Assembly: GCA_023512835.1 (NCBI GenBank)
Contig: CM042091.1
Span: 18,121,506-18,185,505 of the forward strand
DNA: 64,000 bases
From: Taxillus chinensis
Taxonomy: Eukaryota > Streptophyta > Magnoliopsida > Santalales > Loranthaceae
Direction of reading: 5' to 3'
Part shown: one piece after another, positions 32,703 through 44,121 of the stretch
Layout of the letters: each line of letters opens with the position of its first letter
Position numbering within the stretch: position 1 is the first letter of the stretch
Translations under genes and position numbers: made by a program
Notes under the pieces: generated by a model
The model's input: the letters and a program-made list of their open reading frames with translations, nothing else
The model's database searches: none
What the model was told of the DNA's origin: nothing

Positions 32703-33450
32703 ACTGGTGAAACTCCCTCAGCTGATACTATGTGGCCAAGAAAGTGAACCTCCTGCATCCAAAACTCACATTTGCTAAACTTAGCAAATAACTGCTGGTC
32801 CCGCAAGGTTTGCAACACTGTTGCCAAATGCTCCACATGCTCCCTCTCCGTCTTCGAATACACCAAGATATCGTCAATAAACACCACCACAAAGGAATCT
32901 AGATATGGGGCAAAGACCTGGTTCATCAAATGCATAAACACCGCTGGTGCATTAGTGAGCCCGAAAGGCATCACCACCCACTCATAGTGCCCATACCGGC
33001 ACCGAAAAGCAGTCTTAGGGATGTCCTCCTCCCTAACCCTTAGCTGGTGATACCCCGATCGCAGATCTATCTTGGAAAACCACTGGGCTCCACTCAACTG
33101 GTCGAATAGGTCATCTATCCGAGGCAACGGATACTTGTTCTTCACAGTCACCAAATTCAGCTTCCTGTAATCTATGCAGAGGCGAAGCGTGCCGTCTGCC
33201 TTCTTTGCAAAGAGCACCGGAGCACCCTAGGGTGAGGTACTCGGTCTGATATACCCTTGGTCCACCAACTCCTCTATCTGCCTCTGGAGCTCCCTCAACT
33301 CAGCTGGTCCCATACGATACGCTACTTGGGGGATTGGGCCAGTCCCCAGTACCAACTCAATGGTGAACTCTACACTCCTCTTAGGAGGTAAACTCCTCAA
33401 CTGGTCAGGAAAGACATCCTGAAATTGGTCAACAACTGCTGGCCACACTC
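32703..33450 (-). pseudogene. Element B reverse transcriptase; RNase H deleted
   Basis: The RT core is well kept: [65 protein letters not shown] and [10 protein letters not shown], where FIDD stands at the YxDD active site. [10 protein letters not shown] ends the thumb. The upstream linker (33227-33448: MGPAELRELQRQIEELVDQG) is separated by one stop. Right after the thumb the frame runs straight into integrase HHCC sequence: the whole RNase H region is missing. Confidence 0.9.
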
Positions 33451-33545
33451 TTTTTCCACTTTCCCCTCCTCGGCAAAGGTCGGGGCCGCCAACCTATGGG
33501 TAATGGCACCCCACCTGGTCTAACACCGGCCCGGCCCGACTAGCC

Positions 33546-35292
33546 TCACGGTCCCACTCCCCTTGCAGGGTGCAAGAGGTCCCTTGCAGGTGTAACAAAG
33601 GATACACGCCGCCGATAACAGTCTATCTTGGCCTGGAAAGCCATAAGCCAATCCATACCCAAGATCAGGTTAAAAGCACGCAAGGGCAATACATGCAGGT
33701 CAAAGCTCAGCTCCACACTTCCTATGGTTAACACACATCCACGGCAAACACGCCGCACCTCAATCATACCCCCCATCGGAGACTCAACAACTAGGGGCTT
33801 CGCTGCCTCCACACAAGCTAACCCCAAGCTATCTATCACAAGCTCAGCAACAAAAGAACACGATGCACCCGTATCGAAAAGAACAAAAGCTAATGTACGG
33901 GAGATCAAAAGGGTACCTCTAACCACCGATGGTCCTGCTCCACCCTCAGCCGGTGGGGGTGGTAGCTCAGCCTCCTCCTGGTACGTTGCCTCCAGCGCAA
34001 ACACCCTCCCTTGGCCTGTGCCACTGGTCGGTTTACTCACTGAGCGCTTCCCGTCATGGCTGCCTCCAGCTTCAGTCTGCTGATGCTCTTGCCTCCCCTG
34101 AGGTCGGGTTTGGCTAGATCCCGCCTGGCTAGCCTGCCACTGGCGGGCTGGCCTCTCTGCTAGAGCGCGGAAACTAGCATCACTCCTCATGCTGGATGCC
34201 ATGCCTCCTGCTCCCCTGTTGCCACTCCTGCACACCCGGCTCAAGTGGCCCTCTCGCCCATAGCTGTTGCACCACCAGTCCTTTTTGGGACATTCCCTCT
34301 TGAAGTGACCTTGCCTCCCACAACAAAGATAACCGCTGGGTAGACCTCCTGCTGAACCTCCCTGCCCACTACCGCCAAGGGTGAACCTCCCTGGGTTCAC
34401 AGATGGTAGACCCCGGCTGCGGAAAGAACCACTATCTCTCTCCTCAGTCTTGGGCCTCTTGGACCTAGAATCGCATTCAGACCCACCTTGTAACTGGCAA
34501 CCCTGGTGGACCTGCCTCCCATCATCCAGTTCCCTCTCAGCTATGCGTGCCGTCTCAACAACCTCAGCATAGGTCCTCAAACGCAGAATCGCCACCCTCT
34601 GCCTAAGAGCTGGCTTGAGACCCAAGGTGAACTTGTGGGCTTTTAGGTCCTCCTTTGCCACAGTCTCGGGGGCAAACCTACTTAGGCTCCGGAACTCCCG
34701 CTCATACTCGGGCACCGTCTTTGATCCTTGCTTCAGGCTGCCAAATTCTTCTCTCTTCTGCCATCTCAAAGACTCAGGGAAAAACTCATCGTGGAAGAGT
34801 TGCAAGAACTCCTCCCACAGCATAAACTGCACCGTACGGCTCCCCGCGACACTCTGTCACCACTCCAGAGCATTCCCCTCTAGCTGCCGAATGGCCAGTC
34901 TCACCTTATCCTCCTCCCGGGGTAGGAGAAAGGAAAACACATGTTCGATCTGCCTCATCCGGTGCTCGCCTAACACCTGGGTCCTCCTCTCCTTTGAATC
35001 GCGGAGGTTGTTCCTTTCGAAACCGTGTCACCACGTCATCCTCTGCACGAATCGGTATACCACTCAACGAACCCTCACGCTCCCGGGGTAGCTCCCCCAC
35101 TGGTGGTGGTGGTGGCGGCACCACCTGCTGGGCTGCCATCTCGCGGCGCACCTCCTCCCGTACCTCTTGCCGGATACCCTCCCTCAGCTCTAGGACTTCC
35201 AGCCGGATTCCTTCTCGCAGCTGCGCCAGCAACAGTGCATGTCCTCCAACGGACTGCCCCGCACCCGGGCCCTCATGGGCGAGATGACTCAT
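33546..35292 (-). pseudogene. Element B gag and aspartic protease
   Basis: An N-terminal Gln/Glu/Arg-rich gag segment (34906-35292) is followed by a frame change near 34980 and a stop where WWQ is expected (TGA at about 34857). A 428-codon open frame then runs through capsid (LFHDEFFPESLRWQKREEF, SRFAPETV) and two zinc knuckles, each with one Cys replaced by Tyr. The protease follows with FDTGASCSFV as its active site and LGMDWL near the end. Around 33450-33545 the frame changes again before RT. The product could not be made as one polyprotein. Confidence 0.88.
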
Positions 35293-35803
35293 CGACCCAT
35301 CGCCCCGGACGCACTGTCACTCTCCTCGGTGGCATTCTTACTACATGAAGTAAGAAGCACAAACGTCAGAACGCGTTCGACAATTATCGGGTTTCACTAC
35401 CTCTACCCAACTATCAAGTCAAGTAGTAAATGGCATCACACACATTTTACACATTGCACCAATCAACATTGCACACAGTTCAAATAAACAAGGACCTTTC
35501 CTTGTAGTCATGCTCAAGGTACTTCAAATAAAATCGAGTTGCACTTCACACCTTATCACATTATTCACATTTTTCTTTTATCACAATTACAATGTTAACA
35601 GGTATCCTCACCTTCACATACAACAACCAAATGCAACTAGTGCCCTAATGCCAATGCATGCAAATCTTACTTCAGGTCTGGACTACCCCAAGTACACCTT
35701 AGAGGCTCCAAGAGGACTGTGTTGATCAGGCACATCCCTCCAGGTTCCCCCAAAGGACTCAAGATAACCAGATCCGCCCACTACCCTAGGCCAACTAGAC
35801 CAT

Positions 35804-35815
35804 GCTCTGATACCA
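35804..35815 (-). promoter_or_regulatory. Primer-binding site of element B, initiator tRNA-Met type
   Basis: TGGTATCAGAGC on the minus strand, 3 bases from the 5' LTR edge at 35819. It fixes the element's direction and which LTR is 5'. Confidence 0.92.
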
Positions 35816-35818
35816 TAT

Positions 35819-36976
35819 TGTCACGCCCTGGATTTCCAACCCGAGGAGACCGGAACGTGACCCTCCCTTTACCCGGGTTTGGATAAAAGGGGTAGAATAC
35901 AACATACACTTCATATTTTATTTTCAGAGATTAAAACCACATAATTATTAAATTCAAACCACATGCCTTTATTATGTTTCAAACTTCATTACAATATCCC
36001 CCCGCTGGGGTTACAAGGCCTCAACAAAATTACATAACGCAAAATACATAAAACAAAGCCACAAAAACAGAACTCTTCCACCTTGGTGTTCCCACCTAAC
36101 GCCTGTAGGTTCCTGCAAGAAAACACACCATAGTAGGAGGGGTGAGCATCCACAGCTCAGTAGGGATCATGTCTCCCCAACCCATCCCATGCTCCTAGCA
36201 TCTACATGCCATGTGTACAAGTGCAGTGTCATGTTACAATAATTTCAACAGAAAATAACAAACCACATCTATAGTTACAATTCTCCACCACACAAACCAC
36301 AAGTGATTTAACCGCCTCTTCAGGCCAATGATTTAACTGCCTCTCAGGCATAGTTTCCACAATCAGTCTCACTGACGTTAACTCAGCCTCTCAGGCTCCA
36401 CAGTCAGTCTCACTGACATCAACTCAACCTCTCAGGCTCCACGGGTACACAAGCATTGCCTCAGCCTCTCAGGCTTCTTAGGCTCCACAGACATAACAAC
36501 AAACATTTAACATATATCTCAGTTTTTCAAGCATAACAACAAACACTTAACATGCATGTCCACCCTGGTATAACATCAAACACCTAGCATGCATATCCTC
36601 ACAGACATTACATCAAACACTTTTCAGGCATAACCACACTGGCATAACATCAATCGCATAACATGCATGGCCTCACAGGCATAATATCAAACACCTAGTG
36701 TGTAGTGCCACACAGGCCTAATCTCATCCCCATACATACCACTGAAGGCCAACATCCATATAGGAGATCACACCTATATGGATTTACATATAATATATAT
36801 ATATCCAGATTTCGAAATCGACTACCACAAGGCCAAAACCCTGGGATAGGTACAAGGAAGAACAAAACCCCTACCTTGAAAACGTCCTCCTGCTCTTGCT
36901 CCCGCGCTAGATGCCGCCCTCCCCACGCAAGATGCTCCGGCAGCAAGCCAGCAGCTCTCTTTCCTTCCCTCTCTCT

Positions 36977-37047
<71 letters not shown>

Positions 37048-37706
37048 GCTGGCCTGCAATGGTGAAGAGAACCCTAACCCTAGAACAAGGAGTCTTCACT
37101 TCTATATATAGGCATTACAGCAGCAAAACGACATAGTTTTGATTAAGTGAATCCCAGCATCAAAACGACGTAGTTTTGATCACACAAGTTGTAACCTTTC
37201 CGCACCCACACACGACAAAATATCCACAATTCCAACATACCCCTTTGGGAAAAGATGTTTAGAATCACAAAACCAAGGTAACCATGCAAAAAAATGGTTG
37301 CACGCCATATTGCACGCCATATCCCCAATTGACTTGCAGCTCCAAATGCTGTGAAATTCTACCCCAAGCTTCCTTGCATCATGTAGAAGGCTAATATGCA
37401 AGAAAAATGCTTGCACGCCAATTGGTCCAATTGGCTTTCAAGGCCTTTGGCTCTGAAACTTCTGTGGGAGGTAGAGGACATCATTCTAAAAATCTTTTGG
37501 TCTGCACGCCAATTCATCTGAGCCCATCTACTAGGTCGAAATCAACCTCCAAAACCGGACAAAACAGCCTAAAAACGCATGTATATGCAAATAGCATCTT
37601 CCTAGGGCATAAAAGCATGTTAGCAAACTCCCTAAAACCCAACAATTTCCACTCACAAGGCATCTTCAGTTAACTTCTTACATGCCGCAAAACACGGGTC
37701 ATTACA
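35819..37706 (-). mobile_element. Gypsy element B, 5' LTR
   Basis: 1888 bases from TGTCACGCCC to GGTCATTACA. It matches the 3' LTR at 29421-31280 with only scattered substitutions; the four in the first 150 bases are all transitions. Most of the 28-base length difference lies in the CT microsatellite (36979-37045). A TTGCACGCCATA duplication occurs near 37300. The right neighbour ATTAC (37707-37711) pairs with ATAAC at 29416-29420 as a 5-bp target duplication with one mismatch. Confidence 0.92.
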
Positions 37707-37711
37707 ATTAC

Positions 37712-38735
37712 CCAAATCATATTCTTCCTTCCTGAAGTGGGTGAAAGTCTAGTAAAAAAATCCATCATAATATGGTCCCACTTCCACTGCGCCACAGACA
37801 ATGGGTGCAACATCCCTGTTGGTCGTTGGTGCTCAGCCTTCACTTGCTGACAAGTAAGGTAATGCGAGACAAACTCTGCCACACTCCTCTTCATCCTCGG
37901 ACACCAAAAATGTTGTCGAAGGGAATGGTATATCTTGGTACCACCCGAATGCACCGCTAACCTCGAAGCATGAAATGCCCTCATCACCTCCTACCAAAGG
38001 GAAAAAATCACAAATAACCTCCCTCGAAACTTCAACTCATGCTTCTTTCCCAATGTCCACTCCTCTGTGAGATCTTTGGCCTCTACCCTAGCATAAAGCT
38101 TACCACACTCCTCATCCCCTTGTTGTCCCTCCTAGACACGAGTATACATCTCAAGCACAACCATAATAGGACTCAAAACAACCCTATCATCACAAACGAA
38201 TAATTGCAATAAAGCCACCTGCTCCATCATCTTCCACTCTCTCAAGGGAACCTCAGTTTGACCCTTCGTACTCAAGGCTTTAGCCACTAGATTCCCCTTT
38301 CTAGGAGTATAAGTCAAGGTGAAATCAAACTGCTGAAGGTATTCCATCCATCTCCTCTGCCGCATATTCAGATCCCTCTAAGTAAACACATACTAAAAGA
38401 CTTCTATGATTTGAATACACCACAAACCTCTCTCTCAGCAGGTAGTGCTGCCAACTCTTCAATATGAAGGTAATGGCCGCCAACTCTAAGTTATGGGTCT
38501 GGTAGTTCTGCTTATGAGACTTCAACTGCCTTAAACTATAGGCTATCACCTTCCTCTCCTACATCAAGGCACAGCCCAAACCCACTCCAGAGGCATCACA
38601 ATAAACATCATATGGAACACCCTCTTGCGGTAAACTCAGAACTGATGCAGTACTTAAACAAGTCTTCAATTTCTCGAAGGCCTGCTGACACGCCTCAGTC
38701 CACAAATACCAAGTTAAATCCATAACAACCCTAAT
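37712..38735 (-). pseudogene. Element A pol, proximal part (RNase H and integrase zinc domain)
   Basis: In order on the minus strand: RNase H start (TEACQQAFEKLKTCLSTASV, then DVYCDASGVGLGCALM, with the catalytic DAS), LELAAITFILKSWQHYLL, MRQRRWMEYLQQFDFTLTY, integrase HHCC (HSGGTKIYHSL.. LTCQQVKAEHQRP) and KNMIWVI at the left edge, where element B interrupts. Several stops and shifts are present. RT, protease, gag and the 5' LTR of A are absent; the sequence stops resembling pol near 38735. Confidence 0.85.
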
Positions 38736-38749
38736 CATCAAAGTTCCTC

Positions 38750-39397
38750 CAAATCCAACTATAAAACATCATAACAACAAAATAGAGAAAATACAAGTTC
38801 AGATGAATAAAAGATGCCAATTTAATCAATCAAGTCTGAATAACTACAAAGGTTTTGTCTACAATACATTCAAACCTAAGGTTCATACACAATAGAGATG
38901 AGGAGAGACAAAATCACCTACTTGAAATTCACCAGTGTCGTCTGTTCATCCAAATCCTTTAAGAATTTATCCTGATCTCACCTTCCTTTCTTTATTCTCT
39001 CTCTCTCTCTTTTTTGGGGGAGGGGGGGGGAGAAAATTTATTAAATGATTAAGAGAGATAACATCAATTGCGATAGGCCTCCCCAAATGGGAGACCTCAC
39101 CTTCCTCTCTTTCTCTCTTTTTCTTTCTCAAACGTGGTTCAATCCTCCTCCTCAAGTCTACACACACACACACGCATGCACGCACGCGCACGCGCACACA
39201 ATTTCATTAATCCTCTTTTAATTCCTTTAAAAATAAAAATGCTAAAATTATCAAAATCATCCTTTGGGCTCAAAACTCTAAATTAGACTCAATTACAGTC
39301 AAAATAATCAAATCGACAACTACATCAACATTCAGATGTTATTAATACCATTAATCGAAAATTACCTTATAAAATTATCAAAATATAAGTCTTTACA
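38750..39397 (-). mobile_element. Gypsy LTR remnant
   Basis: Resembles the right-hand third of the solo LTR 6261-8060: AAATCACCTACTTGAAATTCA near 38905, a CT-rich patch, then CTCAATTACAGTCAAAAT and a TCTTTACA end at 39397. The left part is missing. It abuts the truncated end of element A. Confidence 0.55.
39160..39200. repeat. Alternating purine-pyrimidine tract (CA/CG)
   Basis: Forty-one bases of unbroken purine-pyrimidine alternation, CA repeats passing into CGCACGCGCACGCG. This composition favours Z-DNA in principle. Confidence 0.8.
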
Positions 39398-40490
39398 TAT
39401 CTCCAAAACTAGATCTACTTATTTCCAAAAATTAGGTCCTTTTCTAACAGTCCATCTTCAAAGAAGGCCCATTATTAGTTACCCTTCTCCAAAGAGGCCT
39501 AAGGTCCATTCTTGATAGCCCAAGACTTGAAGACCAACGGCTATCAAGCCCACTCCTTCTGCCATATAAACACAAACCCTTTATTATATGACTTTTCGGA
39601 CCCTACTCATATATAGAGATATACTCTTTTAGGGACCATTTTCCCCATTGATCTCGTATGAGTATATCTCCATGTGGCTTCTAAATTTAGGACATATATG
39701 ACGGTTTCCCCATTACGAATTGGTATATTATTGTAGACTTAGGACCGTTTCTCTAAATCGGTATGGGTGTAGGATATATATTCTCTTTAACATTGATATA
39801 GAAAATGGTATATATACACACACAACTTCCTTAACATGAATAAAATGGGTTTCTTTAAAACAAGTAACATTCCTGGAAAAGGGTGATAAAGAATTGAATC
39901 AGTCTAGCATAGTTCAATATATACTCATAATGAATGTGTTCTAGAATTCAAATAGCTAGACACTATGAATGACCAAGGGGGATGAATTCATCGCATAATT
40001 AATTCAAATAAATGTCCAACATAAATTCCAGATTTCACTGAATTAATTATTTTCCCAGCAGTAACAATCAAACAGGAATTCTAAAGTTAATTAGAATGCT
40101 CGATCGTTTCCCTAGCTATCACAACAACGTTTTGCTCAAGAAATATTCTAGACTAAAATAAGATAATTCAATAATATATATGATATAATAAAATAAAAAA
40201 TTAAAATATTACCGCTATATTTGTTTTATATATTTTCTGTTTTCATTTTTAAAATATAATACTTATTTTCTAGTATAGAAATTAAAATATTAAAAATGAT
40301 AAAATATTATTTTTATTTTTTAGGTTTCAAAGAATGAAAAAAAAAATTATTTTTAATTTTTAACTTTTTGTATTTGAAAAAAACAGAAAAGAGATAAAAC
40401 AAATATTTCACTTCATCATAAAATAATATTAAAACTTTTTTTAAGTAAAAATAATATTAAGATATTAAAGTTCGAAGCGTCCTGGGCTTA
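39398..40490. other. Intergenic, AT-rich, no gene
   Basis: No supported coding frame. The right half (40180-40460) is nearly pure A/T. The part at 39450-39800 could be an older LTR piece but I see no termini. Confidence 0.4.
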
Positions 40491-40542
40491 TCACATTCAT
40501 GCGGCTCAAGACTTATGAATGTGTGTGTGCTTATTGACAGGC

Positions 40543-40736
40543 TACCAAAACATATGTTTATTGCATTGACCTAAAAGAACAACCTAATTTTTCGTCTCAG
40601 GTTGTTTTATTAGCGAAATATGTGTGTGTGGGGGTTTCATAGGCTACAAAAGATACATATCTGTTTATTGCATTGACCTAAAAGGACAACCTAATTTCTT
40701 TCGTTTCAAAACTAGGTTGTTTTATTAGTGAAATAT
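40543..40736. repeat. Tandem duplication containing a hairpin
   Basis: GTTTATTGCATTGACCTAAA occurs at about 40556 and 40663. Each copy continues to AACAACCTAA or GACAACCTAA and then AGGTTGTTTTATTAG, so each unit holds an inverted repeat of AACCTAA/TTAGGTT type. Confidence 0.75.
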
Positions 40737-40899
40737 ATTAGGTGACTTTACTTGCCTAAATAGAATCACATTTCTATTGAGATACAACCACAGGATTAAG
40801 ACGTATCACAGAGAATCCGTCCTTTGGAGGGAGAGAAAGAGAAGGTTGTCTCTTTCGCACATGGGCCTGGTGGCACAGGGGCATGCGGACATGCAGTTC

Positions 40900-40942
40900 T
40901 TCAATCAATTCTCTCTCTCTCTAACTCTCTCTCTACTTCCCT

Positions 40943-40977
<35 letters not shown>
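40900..40977. repeat. CT microsatellite
   Basis: Imperfect then perfect CT repeats. The Leu/Ser-rich frames here are artefacts of the repeat. Confidence 0.8.
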
Positions 40978-40981
<4 letters not shown>

Positions 40982-41171
40982 TATTATTGGCAGAGACTGC
41001 GTCCGTATGCGTGCATTTATGTCTGCCACGGTCGCATCTCAGACCCTCGTCTTTTCTCTAGGGTTTTGGAGCTGTCCCTTTCTTGCTCATATAAAAGGAG
41101 AAACAGTTACTGTAATGAGCATGGGGAAAAAAAGAAAAAGGCCCGAAAGAGAAAAGGAAAAGGAAAATTAA

Positions 41172-42732
41172 AGAACTTCTTTGACTCACTGTATGGATTC
41201 TTGTTTAAATGTGGGTACATGGGTAGGTAACGCTTGAATTTTGTTGCACACCCACATGATTGCTTTATCATTTTTCTTCTTACTTATTCTTCTTCTTCTT
41301 TCTTCTTCTTCTCCTCCTTCTTGTAAATATATTACTACTTCATTTTTAATGGTCTGTCCACTGATCAGTCGTCAGACACTGAACTGTAGTTTTGTACACC
41401 TCTATCTCTCGTCTTTGGACTTTATGATGATTTTTTAATTATTTGAAGTGGGCAATTTAATTTCGCTAATTATTTTAATGTATTTTAAATAGCCATTTAT
41501 TTATTTTTAATGGGTAGTTCTTGAACTAAAACATGGACATGTGTATGCTAAATGCCCAGCAGAATCAGGAGATTGAATACCACCACATTTGTGTATTGTC
41601 CTCAGTATTTGCATTTTTTTAAAACTAACTTACCGACCCAAGAAAGGCATATGAACAAACAAAAGCACAAAGAGAGAGGGAGAGAGATAGATCATCGAGG
41701 GATTTTAAATCTAGAAAAGGACAGATCGGAAGAGGTTTTCCCATTTTTGTCGAGGGAGACAAACAGTTAATCTTACAGTCTGCATATTAGAATATATTGT
41801 AAATGCAGCCTCTGAACAAAGATCACTGCTGCTTTGTTTCCTGTGGGATCTGGGTCCATTCCGATTCGGGCGGCAATATTAAACGGCATTTGTCAGAGGC
41901 AATTTTTTTTAAAAAAAAGAACAATAAGCAATAAATATTGGCCACCGTGACCACATTGCAGAGGGAAAGAGAACTGGAATTTTTTTTCCACTTTAAGCTT
42001 CTAGTATTATCCAAAACCCTGAAAAAGGTGAAGAAGGTGGTCTTTGCTGCATTAAATTCGCTATTGCATGTGTCTTTCGACATACAGACACGTTTGTTGT
42101 AAAAGCAAGGATGGTTTAATTGTGGTTAGGTGCAACGCAAAACTTGTGCTGAGGGAGAGCCTGGCGGTACTGTGACTCACCCAAAGTGATGAACTCTTAA
42201 GCACCTCACTATTGTAGGTTGTGTGTTCAGATATACTTCCAAATTAAGGTGTAAATTAATAATTTGTGATAGCTAGTCACGATTTATTATTATATTCATA
42301 TATATATATATATAAGTTAATTATTACCATATGATGTATAGAATGAACCCTGAGTTTTAATGTGTTTTTGACTCTTATTTTGTATCACACTAAGCCTTTC
42401 CTTTTCCGAAAAGAGCGTATGCATATATAGGGGTTGCTTTGACGCTACGAAGGCTGTTTTCTTTTGGTTCCACCAGGTAATCCCTACTTTAGGGTTTCTG
42501 CTGATCTGCATATATAACCTAGTTTTAATTGGGTTTTAGTTTACCCATTAAAGAAGCAGTTTTTGTCTTATTGCAAATTCTAAAAGAGTAGCTGACATAG
42601 GCATGATAAAGCAACTCTTGTTTCAAATCATCTACTTTGTTACTTAATTCCTAATCTCACAGCAAAAATGGGTGGTCCTTTCTCCTTGTACTTGTGCATG
42701 CTTTAAAGGACCTACATTTGGTCCCTCCGATC

Positions 42733-42763
<31 letters not shown>

Positions 42764-43620
42764 GCTCTGCCTACTGCAGATCTTGAAGCTTCTCAATTAG
42801 CGCATATACGTACTATAATATCTGATTGATCTTTAACATTTTGAAATCCTATGGCTAGTTTGCATGTGATATTTTATTGCTTACACTACACTTTAACTCC
42901 TTCCTTAAATAATCCATAATCCATGTCTTTCCTTTATTTTCTTCCCTTTTAAAAAGGAAAAGCAACAAAAACCGTGAATCGCTGAGAGTCTCAGGACTAT
43001 ATAGCAGTATTTTGTCCGTCCATGTATTAGTTAGATTCGGGATGCCGATTTATACTACAAATAAACTGCCTTGGAAAAATATAGGGGATCATCATATTGT
43101 TTTATATATATCCCTTTTTTTAGAGCTAGGTAGGCATGTATTCTTCAATAATTAATAAGAAAGCTGATAAAGTATTGTGCAGTTGACAATAAAGCATTAA
43201 CGTCCTTTTCTAATGTTCCTTGTGTATAGATGGATGGTCCCCGGAGTTCTCCAATTTTTCCCCCATGTAAATATTTATATATACCAAGTTACCATATGTA
43301 TGTGATTAATTTGAGCGAAGTAATAGAGACGCAACCTAGCAAAACGGTGTGAATACATATACACCACACAATCGCAAATGCGCATTTACTTTTTCTTATT
43401 CTTTGGACGAGAGGGGCGAGTCTAAATTCCACACCATCTTTTTTCCAGACGTTGTGACTATTTGTCAATTAATAGGTTCATTCTCTCCGAAGTGAGGTAG
43501 TAAATGAGCCTTGTATATACATGGCCTACTAATTAATTATAAGGTACAAAAGTGAAGTGAAGGCCGGGCTCCATAAGTTGCAGTAGTGCATGAGTGAAGC
43601 TTATTCTTCCCCCCATATCA
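41172..43620. other. Upstream region of the TCP gene, no other gene seen
   Basis: AT-rich non-coding sequence with TCT-rich (41280-41320) and AT (42297-42315, 42738-42764) microsatellites. I see no transposon ends and no supported gene; it is likely the promoter-proximal region of the TCP gene. Confidence 0.45.
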
Positions 43621-43626
43621 TATGCC

Positions 43627-43636
43627 TTATATATTT
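43627..43636 (+). promoter_or_regulatory. Candidate TATA box for the TCP gene
   Basis: TTATATATTT about 55 bases before the proposed 5' UTR splice donor region begins. It is chosen for its distance from the predicted leader exon; AT richness of the area makes this tentative. Confidence 0.35.
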
Positions 43637-43690
43637 ATGTGTTGCTAGAAAATCATGGAGAGCTAAAATCTGTGATTGAGCTGCTGCAAG

Positions 43691-44083
43691 ATGCCTAAGC
43701 TTTGTGAAGCTGTAAGTTTTCTATTTTTTTTATTTATCCTTCATCTCCTAATTAATCCTTTGATCATTAACTACGATTTTTTCCCAAGTTAACAATTATT
43801 ATTTTGATTATTATGAGGATTGTTTCTGTCAAATAATATGGGTTCAGGCTGAATGGATTGTGTGTTTCTATACTTATATGTATGTAATAATGTGATAAAC
43901 ATGGAGCAGGCAATAAATTGAATTTTGATTGGAAAAGGAAAATTGTTTCTGGTGCAATTTCATGGCAATTATAGTGTACTGATTGTAGGACTAGCAGTTG
44001 GATTTTTTTTAGCAAGTGTAAATAAAATCTGGGTAGCGGATATGGATGCCTTATTTTCCCTACTGTTTCATCAGATATTTTGA
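43691..44083 (+). promoter_or_regulatory. Predicted 5' UTR intron and spliced nine-codon uORF of the TCP gene
   Basis: A strong donor (GCT|GTAAGT, intron from 43712) and a strong acceptor with a pyrimidine tract (TACTGTTTCATCAG, intron end 44074) define a 363-base intron in the leader. Splicing joins an ATG at 43691 to TGA at 44083, giving MPKLCEAIF and stop, which ends 38 bases before the main ATG. Such a uORF would be expected to lower translation of the TCP protein. Confidence 0.5.
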
Positions 44084-44121
44084 AGAGGTGTTTTGATGAT
44101 GAGAAAATTAGTAGTTTTGAG

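Noticed and set aside
38967..39197. Cys/Val-rich small protein
   Set aside because: Translation of the CA/CG alternating repeat and adjoining GA tract.
44080..44121. TCP start upstream of 44122
   Set aside because: The frame opens with TTG rather than ATG and the predicted splice acceptor lies just before it.
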